This document shows, one piece after another, positions 46,066 through 54,747 of a DNA stretch of 64,000 bases (the first letter of the stretch is position 1; each line of letters starts with the position of its first letter). The notes beneath the pieces were generated by a model. That model had not been told where the DNA came from. It did no database searches and was given only the letters and a program-made list of their open reading frames with translations. The DNA is taken from positions 6,138,001-6,202,000 of the forward strand of contig NZ_CP159342.1 in the NCBI RefSeq assembly GCF_040499845.1, given 5' to 3'. Position numbers and translations under genes: made by a program. Origin of the DNA: Micromonospora sp. CCTCC AA 2012012 (GTDB lineage: Bacteria > Actinomycetota > Actinomycetes > Mycobacteriales > Micromonosporaceae).

Positions 46066-47071
46066 GAACATCATCGAGGTCCGTGACCTGGTCAAGCACT
46101 ACCCGGTCACCCAGGGCATCGTGTTCAAGAAGACCATCGGTCAGGTCAAGGCGGTCGACGGCGTCTCGTTCGAGCTGAAGGCGGGCGAGACCCTCGGCGT
46201 CGTGGGCGAGTCGGGCTGCGGCAAGTCGACGCTCGCCCGGGTCCTGATGAACCTGGAGAAGCCGACCAGCGGCAGCGTGTACTACAAGGGCCAGGACATC
46301 TCCAAGCTCTCCGGCGGTGCGCTGCGGCGGCTGCGCCGGCAGATCCAGCTGGTGATGCAGGACCCGTACACCTCGCTGAACCCGCGGATGACGGTCGGTG
46401 ACCTGATCGGCGAGCCGTTCGAGATCCACTCCGAGGTGGCCCCGAAGGGCAGCCGTCGGGGCAAGGTCAAGGAGCTGCTCGACCTGGTCGGCCTCAACCC
46501 GGAGCACATCAACCGGTACCCGCACCAGTTCTCCGGCGGTCAGCGTCAGCGCATCGGCATCGCCCGGGCCCTGGCGCTGCGGCCGGAGGTCATCGTCTGC
46601 GACGAGCCGGTCTCCGCGCTGGACGTGTCGATCCAGGCGCAGGTGATGAACCTGCTGGAGAAGCTCCAGGGCGAGTTCGGCCTGTCGTACGTCTTCATCG
46701 CCCACGACCTGTCGGTCGTGCGTCACCTCTCCGACCGGGTCGCGGTGATGTACCTGGGCAAGATGGTGGAGATCGGCACCGAGGACGAGATCTACGAGCG
46801 GCCGACCCACCCGTACACCCAGGCGCTGCTGTCGGCGGTGCCGGTGCCGGACCCGACGCTGCGCGAGAACAAGGCGATCATCCGGCTCACCGGTGACGTG
46901 CCGTCGCCGGTTAGCCCGCCGTCGGGCTGCCGGTTCCGCACCCGGTGCTGGAAGGCGCAGGACGTCTGCGCCGAGCAGGTGCCGCTGCTGGAGATCCGGC
47001 CGGGCTCGGACCACCCGAGCGCCTGCCACTTCGCCGAGAAGCGGGAGATCGTCGCCACCCACGGCGCCTGA
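46058..47071 (+). CDS. Peptide ABC importer ATPase, OppF/DppF-like
   Basis: The 337-residue ATPase is the second motor of the importer. It has Walker [10 protein letters not shown], signature [12 protein letters not shown], Walker [12 protein letters not shown] and the C-terminal oligo_HPY zinc/FeS-type Cys pattern ([14 protein letters not shown]). GTG at 46058 overlaps the OppD stop. It ends the operon, followed by a hairpin. Signature and Walker motifs are intact in both OppD and OppF. Confidence 0.93.
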   Translation: MTENIIEVRDLVKHYPVTQGIVFKKTIGQVKAVDGVSFELKAGETLGVVGESGCGKSTLARVLMNLEKPTSGSVYYKGQDISKLSGGALRRLRRQIQLVMQDPYTSLNPRMTVGDLIGEPFEIHSEVAPKGSRRGKVKELLDLVGLNPEHINRYPHQFSGGQRQRIGIARALALRPEVIVCDEPVSALDVSIQAQVMNLLEKLQGEFGLSYVFIAHDLSVVRHLSDRVAVMYLGKMVEIGTEDEIYERPTHPYTQALLSAVPVPDPTLRENKAIIRLTGDVPSPVSPPSGCRFRTRCWKAQDVCAEQVPLLEIRPGSDHPSACHFAEKREIVATHGA

Positions 47072-47079
47072 TCACGTCC

Positions 47080-47120
47080 GAACCGCCTGTCGACGTCACC
47101 ACGACGCCGGCAGGCGGTTC
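47080..47120 (+). terminator. Terminator of the peptide importer operon
   Basis: Perfect 10-base arms (47080-47089 and 47111-47120), 8 bases after the last stop, with a 21-base loop that can fold further. The rest of the gap to 47286 shows nothing I can call. Confidence 0.7.
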
Positions 47121-47286
47121 GTCGTATCCGGGGAGGGCGGTCCGGCGACCGGGCCCGGTCGCGCCGGCGCGGCCACCGCCCGCCGCCGACGCCCCTTCCG
47201 GTACGCCGTGCGCCGCGCACCCCGGGCGTCCCGCCCGGCTGCCGGCCCGCCGTCGGCGCCGTCGCCCGGCGCGGCGTCCCGCCGCC

Positions 47287-47631
47287 TCACAGCGGGCCCC
47301 GACCCGCTCTCAGCAGCAGCAGCGCCAACTGGGTGCCGTCGGCCCCCAGGGCCTGCCGGAACCGCTCCAGGATCTCCCGCTCGCGGGACAGCACCAGCCG
47401 GGTCCCACCGGAGGCGAGCCGCGTGGCGCCGACCTCCTGGGAGAGGGCGGCCCGTTCCTGCCACAGCGCGATGATCGTGCGGTCGATCTCGTCGATCCGC
47501 TCCCGGATCTCGACGATCCGCTCGGCCGCCGCCGAGTCGCCGGTGCCGGTTCGCGCCGCCGCGGCCTCGGTCGGGTTCGTCTCGGCCCGGTCGCCGGCCA
47601 GGCCGCTGGACTCCACCACATCAGTCATCAT
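47287..47631 (-). CDS. AroQ-type chorismate mutase
   Basis: The 114-residue protein matches the small helical AroQ class: a flexible N-terminus and the helix pair RERIDEIDRTIIALWQERAALSQEVG then SREREILERF (partly quoted), with Arg and Glu positions of the active site. It converts chorismate to prephenate, the branch to Phe and Tyr. ATG at 47631 is used (47628 is also possible); GAGGGGG lies upstream. Upstream on the same strand are a short aromatic-rich leader peptide and a terminator, so expression is probably attenuated by aromatic amino acids. It has no downstream gene on this strand. Confidence 0.9.
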   Translation of the reverse strand: MMTDVVESSGLAGDRAETNPTEAAAARTGTGDSAAAERIVEIRERIDEIDRTIIALWQERAALSQEVGATRLASGGTRLVLSREREILERFRQALGADGTQLALLLLRAGRGPL

Positions 47632-47678
47632 CGTCGTACCCCCTCGGGTGTCGGGCCCGGTACCCGGATCCCGGGACG

Positions 47679-47709
47679 AAAAAGCCCCGGGCTCTCGAGA
47701 GCCCGGGGC
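47679..47709 (-). terminator. Attenuator terminator before chorismate mutase
   Basis: A perfect 26-base palindrome (arms 47684-47696 and 47697-47709) is followed on the minus strand by five T (47683-47679), the best intrinsic terminator in the window. It lies 48 bases before the chorismate mutase start and 21 bases after the leader peptide stop, so it is inside the leader. On the plus strand it is also followed by five T after one A, so it can act both ways. Confidence 0.85.
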
Positions 47710-47729
47710 ATTTTTCGCAGGTCTGACGA

Positions 47730-47795
47730 TCAAGCGCGACCTACGGCTGCCGGACTCCCGGGGCCGTAGTAAAAGTAGAAGCGCTGATCGAACAC
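47730..47795 (-). CDS. Aromatic leader peptide of the chorismate mutase attenuator (21 aa)
   Basis: A 21-residue frame from GTG 47795 to the stop at 47730 encodes a peptide with Phe at position 2 and the run RFYFYYGPG, i.e. five aromatic codons in a row (ttc tac ttt tac tac). A 7-base stem (CTACGGC/GCCGTAG, 47741-47747 with 47763-47769) is formed by bases that include the last Tyr codon. A stalled ribosome would melt it and free a CCCGGG segment able to pair with the terminator arm. The -10 box ends 7 bases before GTG, implying leaderless translation. This is the classic layout of a Phe/Tyr attenuator. Too short for usual gene finding. Confidence 0.75.
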   Translation of the reverse strand: MFDQRFYFYYGPGSPAAVGRA

Positions 47796-47802
47796 GTTGT
47801 CG

Positions 47803-47832
47803 AGTATGCCGACCGCCGGTACGGCCGCGCAA
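47803..47832 (-). promoter_or_regulatory. Promoter of the chorismate mutase leader
   Basis: On the minus strand TTGCGC (47832-47827) and CATACT (47808-47803) are spaced by 18 bases. The expected mRNA start falls at or next to the GTG of the leader peptide. Confidence 0.6.
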
Positions 47833-47951
47833 GCAAACCGGCCAACAGGTGGGACGGCCCACCTGCGCGCGGTGTCCGACGGTGCCGCCCCCGCCCGTCC
47901 CGGTGTGCGGCGGCGGGAAGTGTCCGGCCGGCGGCATAGACTCGCCGTGCG

Positions 47952-50357
47952 ATGCATCCTCTCTTCGACATCCCCGCGTCCCCGCCCGCGCCGGAGCCCC
48001 GGCCGACCCCGCCGCACCGGCCCGGGTCGGTCGCCGCCCGGCTCGACCCGCAGGCTCTCCTCGACGGGCTGAACGGTCCGCAACGTGACGCCGTCACCCA
48101 CTCCGGCTCCCCGTTGCTGATCGTGGCCGGCGCCGGCTCCGGCAAGACCCGGGTGCTCACCAGCCGGATCGCCTACCTGCTGGCCGCGCGGGACGTGCAC
48201 CCCGGCGAGATCATCGCGATCACCTTCACCAACAAGGCCGCCGGGGAGATGAAGGAGCGGGTGGCCCACCTGGTCGGCCCGCGGGCCCGGCTGATGTGGG
48301 TGTCGACGTTCCACTCCGCCTGCGTGCGGATCCTGCGGGCCGAGCACGAGCACGCCGGCCTGAAGTCGACCTTCTCGATCTACGACGCGGACGACTCCCG
48401 CCGGCTGATGCAGATGGTGGCCCGGGAGTTGGACCTCGACCCGAAGCGCTACCCGGCACGCGGGCTGGCCGCCCAGGTCTCCAACCTGAAGAACGAGCTG
48501 GTCGACCCGGAGGAGTTCGCCGGTCGGGCCAAGGGGCCCAACGAGCGGGCCCTCGCCGAGGCGTACACGCTCTATCAGCGGCGGCTGCGCGAGGCGCACG
48601 CGCTGGACTTCGACGACCTGATCATGACGACGGTGCACCTGCTCCAGTCCCACCCGCACGTCGCGGAGAGCTACCGCCGACGGTTCCGGCACGTCCTGGT
48701 GGACGAGTACCAGGACACCAACCACGCCCAGTACGTGCTGATCAAGGAGCTGGTCTCCGGCACCGAGGGGATCGAGCCGGCCGAGCTCTGCGTGGTCGGT
48801 GACGCCGACCAGTCGATCTACGCGTTCCGCGGCGCGACGATCCGCAACATCCTGGAGTTCGAGCGGGACTTCACCGACGCCCGGACGATCCTGCTGGAGC
48901 AGAACTACCGCTCCACCCAGACCATCCTCAACGCCGCCAACGCGGTGATCGACCGGAACACCTCCCGCAAGCCGAAGCGGCTGTGGAGCGACGCCGGCCA
49001 CGGCGAGCAGATCGTCGGCTACGTCGCGGACACCGAGCACGCCGAGGCGGACTGGGTCGCCCGGGAGATCGACCGGCTGGTCGACGAGGGCGAGACCCGC
49101 CCCGGCGACGTCGCGGTCTTCTACCGCACCAACGCCCAGTCCCGGGTCTTCGAAGAGGTCTTCATCCGGGTCGGCCTGCCCTACAAGGTCGTCGGCGGGG
49201 TGCGCTTCTATGAGCGCAAGGAGGTCCGCGACGCGCTGGCCTACCTGCGCGCCGTGGTCAACGACGACGACACGGTCAGCCTGCGCCGGATCCTCAACAC
49301 GCCCCGCCGGGGCATCGGCGACCGGGCCGAGGCGTGCGTCGAGGCGCTCTCCAGCCGGGACCGGATCTCGTTCGGGGCGGCGCTGCGCCGCGCCAAGGAC
49401 GCCCCGGGCATCTCCACCCGGGCGGCCAACGGCATCGGCGACTTCGTGGCGCTGCTCGACGGCGCCCGCGAGCTGGCCGAGAGCGGCACCCCCGAGGAGG
49501 TGCTGGAGGCGCTGCTGACCCGCTCGGGCTACCTGACCGAGCTGGAGGAGAGCCTCGACCCGCAGGACGCGGGCCGGGTCGACAACCTCCAGGAACTGGT
49601 CAGCGTCGCCCGGGAGTACACCGAGCGGATCGAGGCGCTGGGTGAGGAGGGGGAGCGGGCCACCCTGGCCGGCTTCCTGGAGCAGGTCGCGCTGGTGGCC
49701 GACGCCGACCAGATCCCCTCCGATGACCCCGACCACCAGGGCGTGGTCACCCTGATGACGCTGCACACCGCCAAGGGGCTGGAGTTCCCGGTGGTCTTCC
49801 TGACCGGCCTGGAGGACGGCGTCTTCCCGCACCTGCGCTCGCTGGGCGACACCCGTGAGCTGGAGGAGGAGCGCCGGCTGGCGTACGTCGGCATCACCCG
49901 TGCCCGGCAGCGCCTCTACCTGTCCCGGGCGGTGACCCGCTCGGCCTGGGGGCAGCCGGCCTACAACCCGCCGTCCCGCTTCCTGGAGGAGCTGCCCCCG
50001 GAGCTGGTCCGCTGGGAGCGCACCGAGGGGTCGTACACGTCGTGGGCCGGGGGTGGCGGCGGCGTCGGCGGCCGCGCGGACCGCGTGCCCGGCGGGCGTG
50101 GCGGCTTCACCGGGGGTACGCCGAAGGCCGCGCAGCTCGCCAAGCGGCTCGGCGTGGACGGCAGTCGGCTGGCCACCGCCAGCGAGCTGCCCCAGGGGCC
50201 GAAGGTGTCGGCCGGCGACCGGGTCAACCACCAGCGCTACGGGCTGGGCCGGGTGGTGGCAGTGGAGGGGCACGGGCCGGGGGCCCGGGCGCAGATCGAC
50301 TTCGGCGACCAGACCATGTGGCTGGTGCTCCGGCACGCCCCGATCGACAAGCTCTGA
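47952..50357 (+). CDS. pcrA: PcrA/UvrD-type superfamily 1 DNA helicase
   Basis: This 801-residue ATP-dependent 3'-5' helicase acts in nucleotide excision and mismatch-type repair and in clearing RecA. Helicase motifs in order: Q-motif region LNGPQRDAV, motif I AGAGSGKT (about residues 58-65), Ia TFTNKAA, II VDEYQDT, III GDADQSIY, IV LEQNYRS, V TAKGLEF, VI VGITRARQ. The C-terminal RNA-polymerase-binding-like Tudor segment is seen near the end (GDRVNHQRYGLGRVVAVEG). TAGACT lies 9 bases before ATG 47952, a leaderless start. A hairpin at the 3' end separates it from the convergent M23 gene. Confidence 0.96.
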   Translation: MHPLFDIPASPPAPEPRPTPPHRPGSVAARLDPQALLDGLNGPQRDAVTHSGSPLLIVAGAGSGKTRVLTSRIAYLLAARDVHPGEIIAITFTNKAAGEMKERVAHLVGPRARLMWVSTFHSACVRILRAEHEHAGLKSTFSIYDADDSRRLMQMVARELDLDPKRYPARGLAAQVSNLKNELVDPEEFAGRAKGPNERALAEAYTLYQRRLREAHALDFDDLIMTTVHLLQSHPHVAESYRRRFRHVLVDEYQDTNHAQYVLIKELVSGTEGIEPAELCVVGDADQSIYAFRGATIRNILEFERDFTDARTILLEQNYRSTQTILNAANAVIDRNTSRKPKRLWSDAGHGEQIVGYVADTEHAEADWVAREIDRLVDEGETRPGDVAVFYRTNAQSRVFEEVFIRVGLPYKVVGGVRFYERKEVRDALAYLRAVVNDDDTVSLRRILNTPRRGIGDRAEACVEALSSRDRISFGAALRRAKDAPGISTRAANGIGDFVALLDGARELAESGTPEEVLEALLTRSGYLTELEESLDPQDAGRVDNLQELVSVAREYTERIEALGEEGERATLAGFLEQVALVADADQIPSDDPDHQGVVTLMTLHTAKGLEFPVVFLTGLEDGVFPHLRSLGDTRELEEERRLAYVGITRARQRLYLSRAVTRSAWGQPAYNPPSRFLEELPPELVRWERTEGSYTSWAGGGGGVGGRADRVPGGRGGFTGGTPKAAQLAKRLGVDGSRLATASELPQGPKVSAGDRVNHQRYGLGRVVAVEGHGPGARAQIDFGDQTMWLVLRHAPIDKL

Positions 50358-50367
50358 GTTCAGCGAC

Positions 50368-50404
50368 GAGGGCCCGGCCCGGCGAACCGCCGGACCGGGC
50401 CCTC
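50368..50404. terminator. Terminator between pcrA and the M23 gene
   Basis: 16-base arms (50368-50383 and 50389-50404) with one mismatch and a 5-base loop, between convergent genes. Confidence 0.82.
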
Positions 50405-50421
50405 CCGCGTGCTGTGGGCCG

Positions 50422-51201
50422 TCAGCAGGCCACGTCGATGCCCCGAGCGCGCAGGAACGGCGCCGGGTCGATCTGGTTCCACATCTGGCCCTTGTGCACC
50501 TCGAAGTGCAGGTGCGGACCGGTGGCGTCACCGGTGGCGCCCTCGTAGCCGATCACCTCGCCGGCGCTCACCTTCTCGCCCACGGTGACCTTGAGGCTGC
50601 TCTGGTGGGCGTAGTGGGTCAGGTAGCCGTTGCCGTGGTCGATGAAGACCGAGTTGCCGTACCCGTCGCCGGCGTCGCCCGCCTGCACCACGGTGCCCGC
50701 GGCGGCGGCGTGGATCGGGGTTCCCGACGGCATCGCGAAGTCGATACCGGCGTGCAGGGTGCCCCAGCGGGGCCCGTAGCAGGAGGTGATCTCGGCGCCC
50801 TTCATCGGGATCACCCAGGTCGGCTTCGGCTTGACGGTCTTCTTCGGCTTGGGCCGGGGCTTGGCGGCCGCCGTCCTGGTCGGCTCGGGTGCGGCCTTGG
50901 TCGGGCTCGGCGTGGGGCTGGCCGGGGTCGCCGACGGGGTCACCGGGGCGGTGGACTCGCGGACGGAGCGGTCGGCGCGGGCGGCGGCCTCGGCGCGGGC
51001 CTGGGCGTCGAAGTCGACGGCGGCCGGGGCCGGGGTGCCGTGGTCGGCCGTGGCGACCGAGACGCCGCCGAGGCCGAGACCGAGCAGCGCGACGGCGCCG
51101 ACGACGAAGTATGTGGCGCGCCGGCCGGTCCGCTTGCGCGGCAGCTGCCGGGTGGGGATGTCCTGGGTGTTCTCGTTCTGGATGTTGCTGTCTTCCGACA
51201 C
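50422..51201 (-). CDS. Membrane-anchored M23 peptidase (LytM domain), first copy
   Basis: The 259-residue protein has a basic N-terminus (RKRTGRRATYFVVG), one membrane helix, a long Pro/Thr/Ala stalk, then a LytM/M23 domain. Zinc ligands are in HAGIDFAMP (H-x3-D) and HLHFEV. It cleaves peptidoglycan cross-bridges or acts as a non-catalytic activator; the zinc residues are complete. GTG at 51201 was chosen because the polar N-terminus (SEDSNIQNE) is typical. It is followed by a convergent pcrA terminator and preceded by a second M23 gene. Confidence 0.88.
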   Translation of the reverse strand: MSEDSNIQNENTQDIPTRQLPRKRTGRRATYFVVGAVALLGLGLGGVSVATADHGTPAPAAVDFDAQARAEAAARADRSVRESTAPVTPSATPASPTPSPTKAAPEPTRTAAAKPRPKPKKTVKPKPTWVIPMKGAEITSCYGPRWGTLHAGIDFAMPSGTPIHAAAAGTVVQAGDAGDGYGNSVFIDHGNGYLTHYAHQSSLKVTVGEKVSAGEVIGYEGATGDATGPHLHFEVHKGQMWNQIDPAPFLRARGIDVAC

Positions 51202-51415
51202 GGGGGACCTTCGCAGTCGAGGGGCACTTGACCTCGAAATACTGGTGTCGGCCGGGTCGGCGGCGGGTACTGGCACCGGGGGACGAGCGGGGCAGGTGAT
51301 CATCTCTGCCCGCTTCCGCCCGCTCGCGGGTGGTTTGGCCGGTAAAATGATCATGCGACGCTGTGACGCCGCCCACACTTCCGGCTGTGACCCGCCAGAC
51401 TTGCCGGAACAGCAA

Positions 51416-51443
51416 ACCGCCCGGATCGCATGATCCGGGCGGT
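51416..51443 (-). terminator. Terminator of the second M23 gene
   Basis: Perfect 12-base inverted repeat (51416-51427, 51432-51443) with a GCAT loop, 19 bases downstream of the stop on the minus strand. The remaining gap down to 51202 probably carries the promoter of the first M23 gene, which I could not place. Confidence 0.8.
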
Positions 51444-51462
51444 CAACGGGCGGTACGCAGCG

Positions 51463-52176
51463 TCAGGAAGCCGCTACCTCGCTGTAGATTGCCTCGACTT
51501 GCAGCTTGATGTCCACTCCGCGGTCCTGGAGCCACGGCACCGGGTCGAGCGGCTGACCGTTGACATGGATCTCCAGGTGCAGGTGCGAACCGTAGGAGTG
51601 GCCGGTGTTGCCGACCAGGCCGAGCTGGTCGCCCGCCTTGACCTGCTGGCCCTCCTGCACGCTCACCGCGGAGGAGTGGCCGTAGATCGCCTCGCTGCCG
51701 TCCGGGTGCTGGACGATGACCGCGTAGCCGTAGCCGCCGAACCAGCCGGCCTTGGTGACCGTGCCCGAGTGGATCGCCACGAACGGGGTGCCCTCGGGGG
51801 CGACCAGGTCGATGCCGGTGTGCAGCTTGCCCCAGCGCATGCCGTAGGGCGAGTTGAAGTCGTAACCCTGCAGGGGGAGCAGCCAGGTGTCCTGCTCGGA
51901 CGCGGCCTTGCCGTCGGTGCGGCTGTCACGGGTGGCGCGGTCGGCGGAGTTGGCGCGGGCCGCCGTGTCCTGGCTCGTGACCGAGGCCTGCTTGAGCTCG
52001 TCGAGAACCGACGGGCTGACGCTCTTGGCGTCGGGGAGGGCGTTGGCGCCGAGGGCGACGATGCCGGCTCCGACGAACGCGGTGGTGACGACCGCGGCGT
52101 AACGGCTCCGCGGGGGGGTGGGTACGCGGCGACGACCGCGATATCGATCGGGCTCAGACGACAGGCGCTGGCGCAC
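51463..52176 (-). CDS. Membrane-anchored M23 peptidase (LytM domain), second copy
   Basis: The 237-residue protein has a basic N-terminus (DRYRGRRRVPTPPRSRY), a membrane helix (about 25-50), a helical stalk with many Ala, Ser and Arg residues, and an M23 domain. Zinc ligands are in LHTGIDLVAPEG and HLHLEIHV. GTG at 52176 is favoured over GTG 52182 because GGAGGG is then 5 bases away instead of next to it. It lies upstream of the first M23 gene in the same direction but with its own terminator, so they are separate transcripts. Confidence 0.88.
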   Translation of the reverse strand: MRQRLSSEPDRYRGRRRVPTPPRSRYAAVVTTAFVGAGIVALGANALPDAKSVSPSVLDELKQASVTSQDTAARANSADRATRDSRTDGKAASEQDTWLLPLQGYDFNSPYGMRWGKLHTGIDLVAPEGTPFVAIHSGTVTKAGWFGGYGYAVIVQHPDGSEAIYGHSSAVSVQEGQQVKAGDQLGLVGNTGHSYGSHLHLEIHVNGQPLDPVPWLQDRGVDIKLQVEAIYSEVAAS

Positions 52177-52563
52177 GCACACCCTCCGTTGTCGGGGTTC
52201 CGAAGCGGCCCGCCGGTGTTCGTGAAGCTCGGATGAACGTCGGCTGGCCGCGTCGTCACCCGTCCGTGGACCTGATGACAACCGTGGACACGTTAGCCAA
52301 CTGCCACTCCAGTCACAAGCCGAAGCGCCGAACTGGTGTTTCGTTCTGTCCCTTTCCGTCCACTGATGTCATAGCTCGTGACACCGGTCGGCTGGCCCTG
52401 TTACTGTCCGTTCGTCGCGCAGAGTGACCGTTCGGCGGAGGTGTCCGGCTTCCCCGCGCCCGGGCCGGCCGCTATGGGGCAACCCGGGTTCCCGGCCCCG
52501 GGCGGGCCGGGTTACCGTTCGTTCAGGTGATAGCCCGCCGGAGCCGGTGAAAGGTGTGCGCTG
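52177..52563. other. Divergent intergenic region between M23 and icmB-like genes
   Basis: No gene is supported in these 387 bases. The stretch 52280-52380 is less G+C-rich and probably contains the promoter of the M23 gene. On the plus side three similar sequences, GTTACTGTCCGTTCG (52400-52414), GTGACCGTTCGG (52424-52435) and GTTACCGTTCGTTCA (52511-52525), precede the icmB-like gene and may be regulator sites. I checked for a c-di-AMP (ydaO) riboswitch, common before cell-wall hydrolases in this group, and did not find its conserved boxes. Confidence 0.45.
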
Positions 52564-52968
52564 ATGAGCTCTCGTATCCGGGTCGTCGTCGCGAAGCCCG
52601 GCCTGGACGGCCACGACCGCGGCGCGAAGGTCGTCGCGCGGGCCCTCCGCGACGCCGGCATGGAGGTCATCTACACCGGCCTGCACCAGACCCCGGAGCA
52701 GATCGTGGAGACCGCGATCCAGGAGGACGCCGACGCGGTCGGCCTCTCCGTCCTCTCCGGCGCGCACATGACCCTCTTCAAGCGGGTGCTGGAGCTGCTC
52801 GGTGAGCGGGACGCGCGGGACATCGTCGTCTTCGGCGGCGGCATCATCCCCGACGCCGACATCCCCGAGCTGCAGCAGCTCGGCGTGGCCAAGATCTTCA
52901 CCCCGGGTGCGACCACCCAGTCGATCGTCGAGTGGGTCCGGGAGAACGTCGCCCAGCCGGTCGGCTGA
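52564..52968 (+). CDS. icmB: IcmB-like cobalamin-binding small subunit
   Basis: The 134-residue protein is a free-standing B12-binding domain with D15-x-H17-x2-G20 ([10 protein letters not shown]), the motif in which His binds cobalt, plus SGAHM and GGGIIPD for the cofactor pocket. It is very like the small subunit of isobutyryl-CoA mutase, IcmB, and to the C-terminus of methylmalonyl-CoA mutase. The large partner IcmA is not in the window. The position between pcrA and sucCD agrees, as I recall, with Streptomyces icmB. Start ATG 52564, weak AAAGG upstream. Confidence 0.88.
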   Translation: MSSRIRVVVAKPGLDGHDRGAKVVARALRDAGMEVIYTGLHQTPEQIVETAIQEDADAVGLSVLSGAHMTLFKRVLELLGERDARDIVVFGGGIIPDADIPELQQLGVAKIFTPGATTQSIVEWVRENVAQPVG

Positions 52969-53499
52969 GCCGACCGCGCCACCCGGCCCGGGCCTTGGTG
53001 CCGACGGAAGGTCGGGCCGCTCCCGGACGCGGACACGGGGGAAGGGCCGGACGCACCCCTCACACGCCCGGCCCTTCTATGCACGATGCCCCGCCGCCAC
53101 CCCTCGACCGACAGGGCATCGGCCGTCTCCCGTCTTCGCGCTGTGCAGCGCTCCGACATCAGACTCAACGACGTCCTCTCGGCGGGGTTACGCAGGTCGC
53201 GCAACATCCCCCGGACGGCTGACGTGCCACCTCGCGGAGCCTGCTCCCGGCGCGAACCCGGGCGGGCCTGATCGCTCCATGCCGGCCGAGTGGGATGAAC
53301 CCGGGCGGGCGGACACCACCACGTCGGCGAGGTGGGACGGTGGCCGTCGACCGGCCGCCCCGTCCGCGCCCGGTGATCGCGGGAGGCAGGCTCCCGCCCG
53401 GTCGGGTACGCGGGGTCCGCGCGGCCGTCCCGTCGGTCGTAACCTGTGGCTGCCCGTACCGCCCTTCGCGGTCGACGACCCCTGCCGGGAGCCCCTGTC
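52969..53499 (+). other. Intergenic region with a terminator at 53041-53077
   Basis: No supported gene. A hairpin with perfect 10-base arms GAAGGGCCGG (53041-53050) and CCGGCCCTTC (53068-53077) and T-containing tail ends the icmB-like transcript. The rest is G+C-rich with no convincing codon usage; several short frames on both strands look accidental. Confidence 0.6.
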
Positions 53500-54543
53500 G
53501 TGACCCAGCCGCCGCCTCCTCAGCCGTATCCCTCCGAGGGCTGGCCCGCTCCGCCCGCCCCCGGTGCCGGGCAGCCAGCGCCGACCGCGGGCTGGTCCGC
53601 GCCACCGCCTCCCGCGCCGAGCTGGGGTCCCCCGCCCGTCGGACCGGGTCCGGCCGCGCCACCGCCCACCGGACAAGGCTGGACCGCGCCGCCGCCCGGC
53701 CAACCGGCCGGACCCGGCTGGTCCGCCCCGCCCGCCGGACAGGCGGGCGCACCGGGCTGGTCCGCGCCGCCCGTCGGGCAGCCGGGTTGGGCCGCGCCGC
53801 CCGTCGGGCAGCCGGGCTGGGGCGCGCCGCCCGCCGGTCACCCGGGCGCGCCGGGCTGGGGGCCGCCGGCCGGGGTGCCGGGCGGGCCGCCGTATCCGGG
53901 GGCGCAGTCCGGGCCGCAGCAGGCGTACCCGAACTGGTCGTCGCCGGGCGGCCCGGCGCAGCCGCCGCCGGCCTGGCAGCCGCCGCCGTCCCGGACGGCG
54001 AAGCGGATCCCCGAGGATCAGCCGTTCGTCGCCCGGCCGAGCCTGCGCAAGCGCGGACTGGCGCTGGGCGGCCTGACCCTCTTCATCGGCCTGGTGATGG
54101 CCTGCCCGCTGGGGCTGGCCGCGTCGGGCGAGAACGGGGACGCGAGCATCCTGCTGGTCATCCCCCTCATCATGGTCTTCTTCGCGCTGGTGGTCGGCCT
54201 CCAGCTCTGGCTGGTCTCCTCCGGGGGACCGGTGCTCGCGGTCGGCCCGGCCGGGCTGTGGATCAAGACGCGACCGACCCGGGGGCAGGCGATCTGGCTG
54301 CCCTGGGAGGCGATCGACCAGGTCTACCGGCGGCGCTGGGGGCTGGAGAAGATGCTCTGCGTGCGGGCGCGCGACCCGCGCACCGGCGGCGACCTGGGCG
54401 CGTTCACCGCGCTCGACGCCGGGATGCAGCAGGCCTTCTTCGGCACCGGGTTCACCGCCACCGTCGTCTACGCCGACCGGACGGAGGAGGAGATCATGCA
54501 AGCGGTGCGGCAGTACTCGGCCGGCCGGTGCAGGGTGGTCTGA
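53500..54543 (+). CDS. Proline-rich membrane protein of unknown function
   Basis: The 347-residue product has about 165 residues of Pro/Gly/Trp-rich repeats (GWSAPP, PPVGQPGW), then two membrane helices (LALGGLTLFIGLVMACPLGLA and a second after about 12 residues) and a C-terminal domain of about 110 residues (GGPVLAVGPAGLWIKTRP, IWLPWEAIDQVYRRRWG). The C-domain recalls PH-like or YcxB-type membrane-proximal domains, a weak guess. GTG at 53500 follows CGGGAG 9 bases upstream. The repeats have homogenised at the DNA level. Function unknown. Confidence 0.8.
   Translation: MTQPPPPQPYPSEGWPAPPAPGAGQPAPTAGWSAPPPPAPSWGPPPVGPGPAAPPPTGQGWTAPPPGQPAGPGWSAPPAGQAGAPGWSAPPVGQPGWAAPPVGQPGWGAPPAGHPGAPGWGPPAGVPGGPPYPGAQSGPQQAYPNWSSPGGPAQPPPAWQPPPSRTAKRIPEDQPFVARPSLRKRGLALGGLTLFIGLVMACPLGLAASGENGDASILLVIPLIMVFFALVVGLQLWLVSSGGPVLAVGPAGLWIKTRPTRGQAIWLPWEAIDQVYRRRWGLEKMLCVRARDPRTGGDLGAFTALDAGMQQAFFGTGFTATVVYADRTEEEIMQAVRQYSAGRCRVV
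53761..53820 (+). repeat. 30-base tandem repeat inside the proline-rich gene
   Basis: Two units, 53761-53790 and 53791-53820, differ at only two positions and each encode 10 residues ending APPVGQPGW. The following segments are partial copies, so copy number may vary among strains. Confidence 0.85.
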
Positions 54544-54556
54544 GCCACCGGGTCGC

Positions 54557-54583
54557 CCGGCGGGCCGAGCACCGGCCCGCCGG
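54557..54583 (+). terminator. Terminator after the proline-rich gene
   Basis: Perfect 10-base arms (54557-54566 and 54574-54583) with a 7-base loop, 14 bases after the stop. Confidence 0.78.
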
Positions 54584-54616
54584 TTGTGCATTACCGCACA
54601 CCGCGCACCCGCTCGG

Positions 54617-54644
54617 TTGCCGGCGGTTCCCATCTCGTTAGGCT
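54617..54644 (+). promoter_or_regulatory. sucCD promoter
   Basis: TTGCCG (54617-54622) and TAGGCT (54639-54644) with a 16-base spacer form a plausible housekeeping promoter. The leader of about 97 bases contains a hairpin CCTGTC/GACAGG (54656-54661, 54671-54676). Confidence 0.6.
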
Positions 54645-54747
54645 GCGGCAAATGACCTGTCTGATCTGATGACAGGCGTCAAACTGATTTTCCAACGCTG
54701 GTGGCGGCGCGACGGCGCGCCGCGGAGACGGGACGGGACGCGCAATC

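Noticed and set aside
47741..48160. Minus-strand 139-codon frame overlapping the leader region
   Set aside because: It is antisense to the start of pcrA and in a different frame from the aromatic leader peptide.
52177..52563. c-di-AMP (ydaO) riboswitch before the M23 gene
   Set aside because: Such riboswitches often precede cell-wall hydrolases in actinobacteria, but the conserved boxes are not there on the minus strand; the same holds for 51202-51462.
54557..54583. Attachment site or tRNA-like element
   Set aside because: The symmetric sequence is a simple hairpin; no tRNA, integrase or direct repeat is nearby. I found no tRNA or rRNA gene anywhere in the window.
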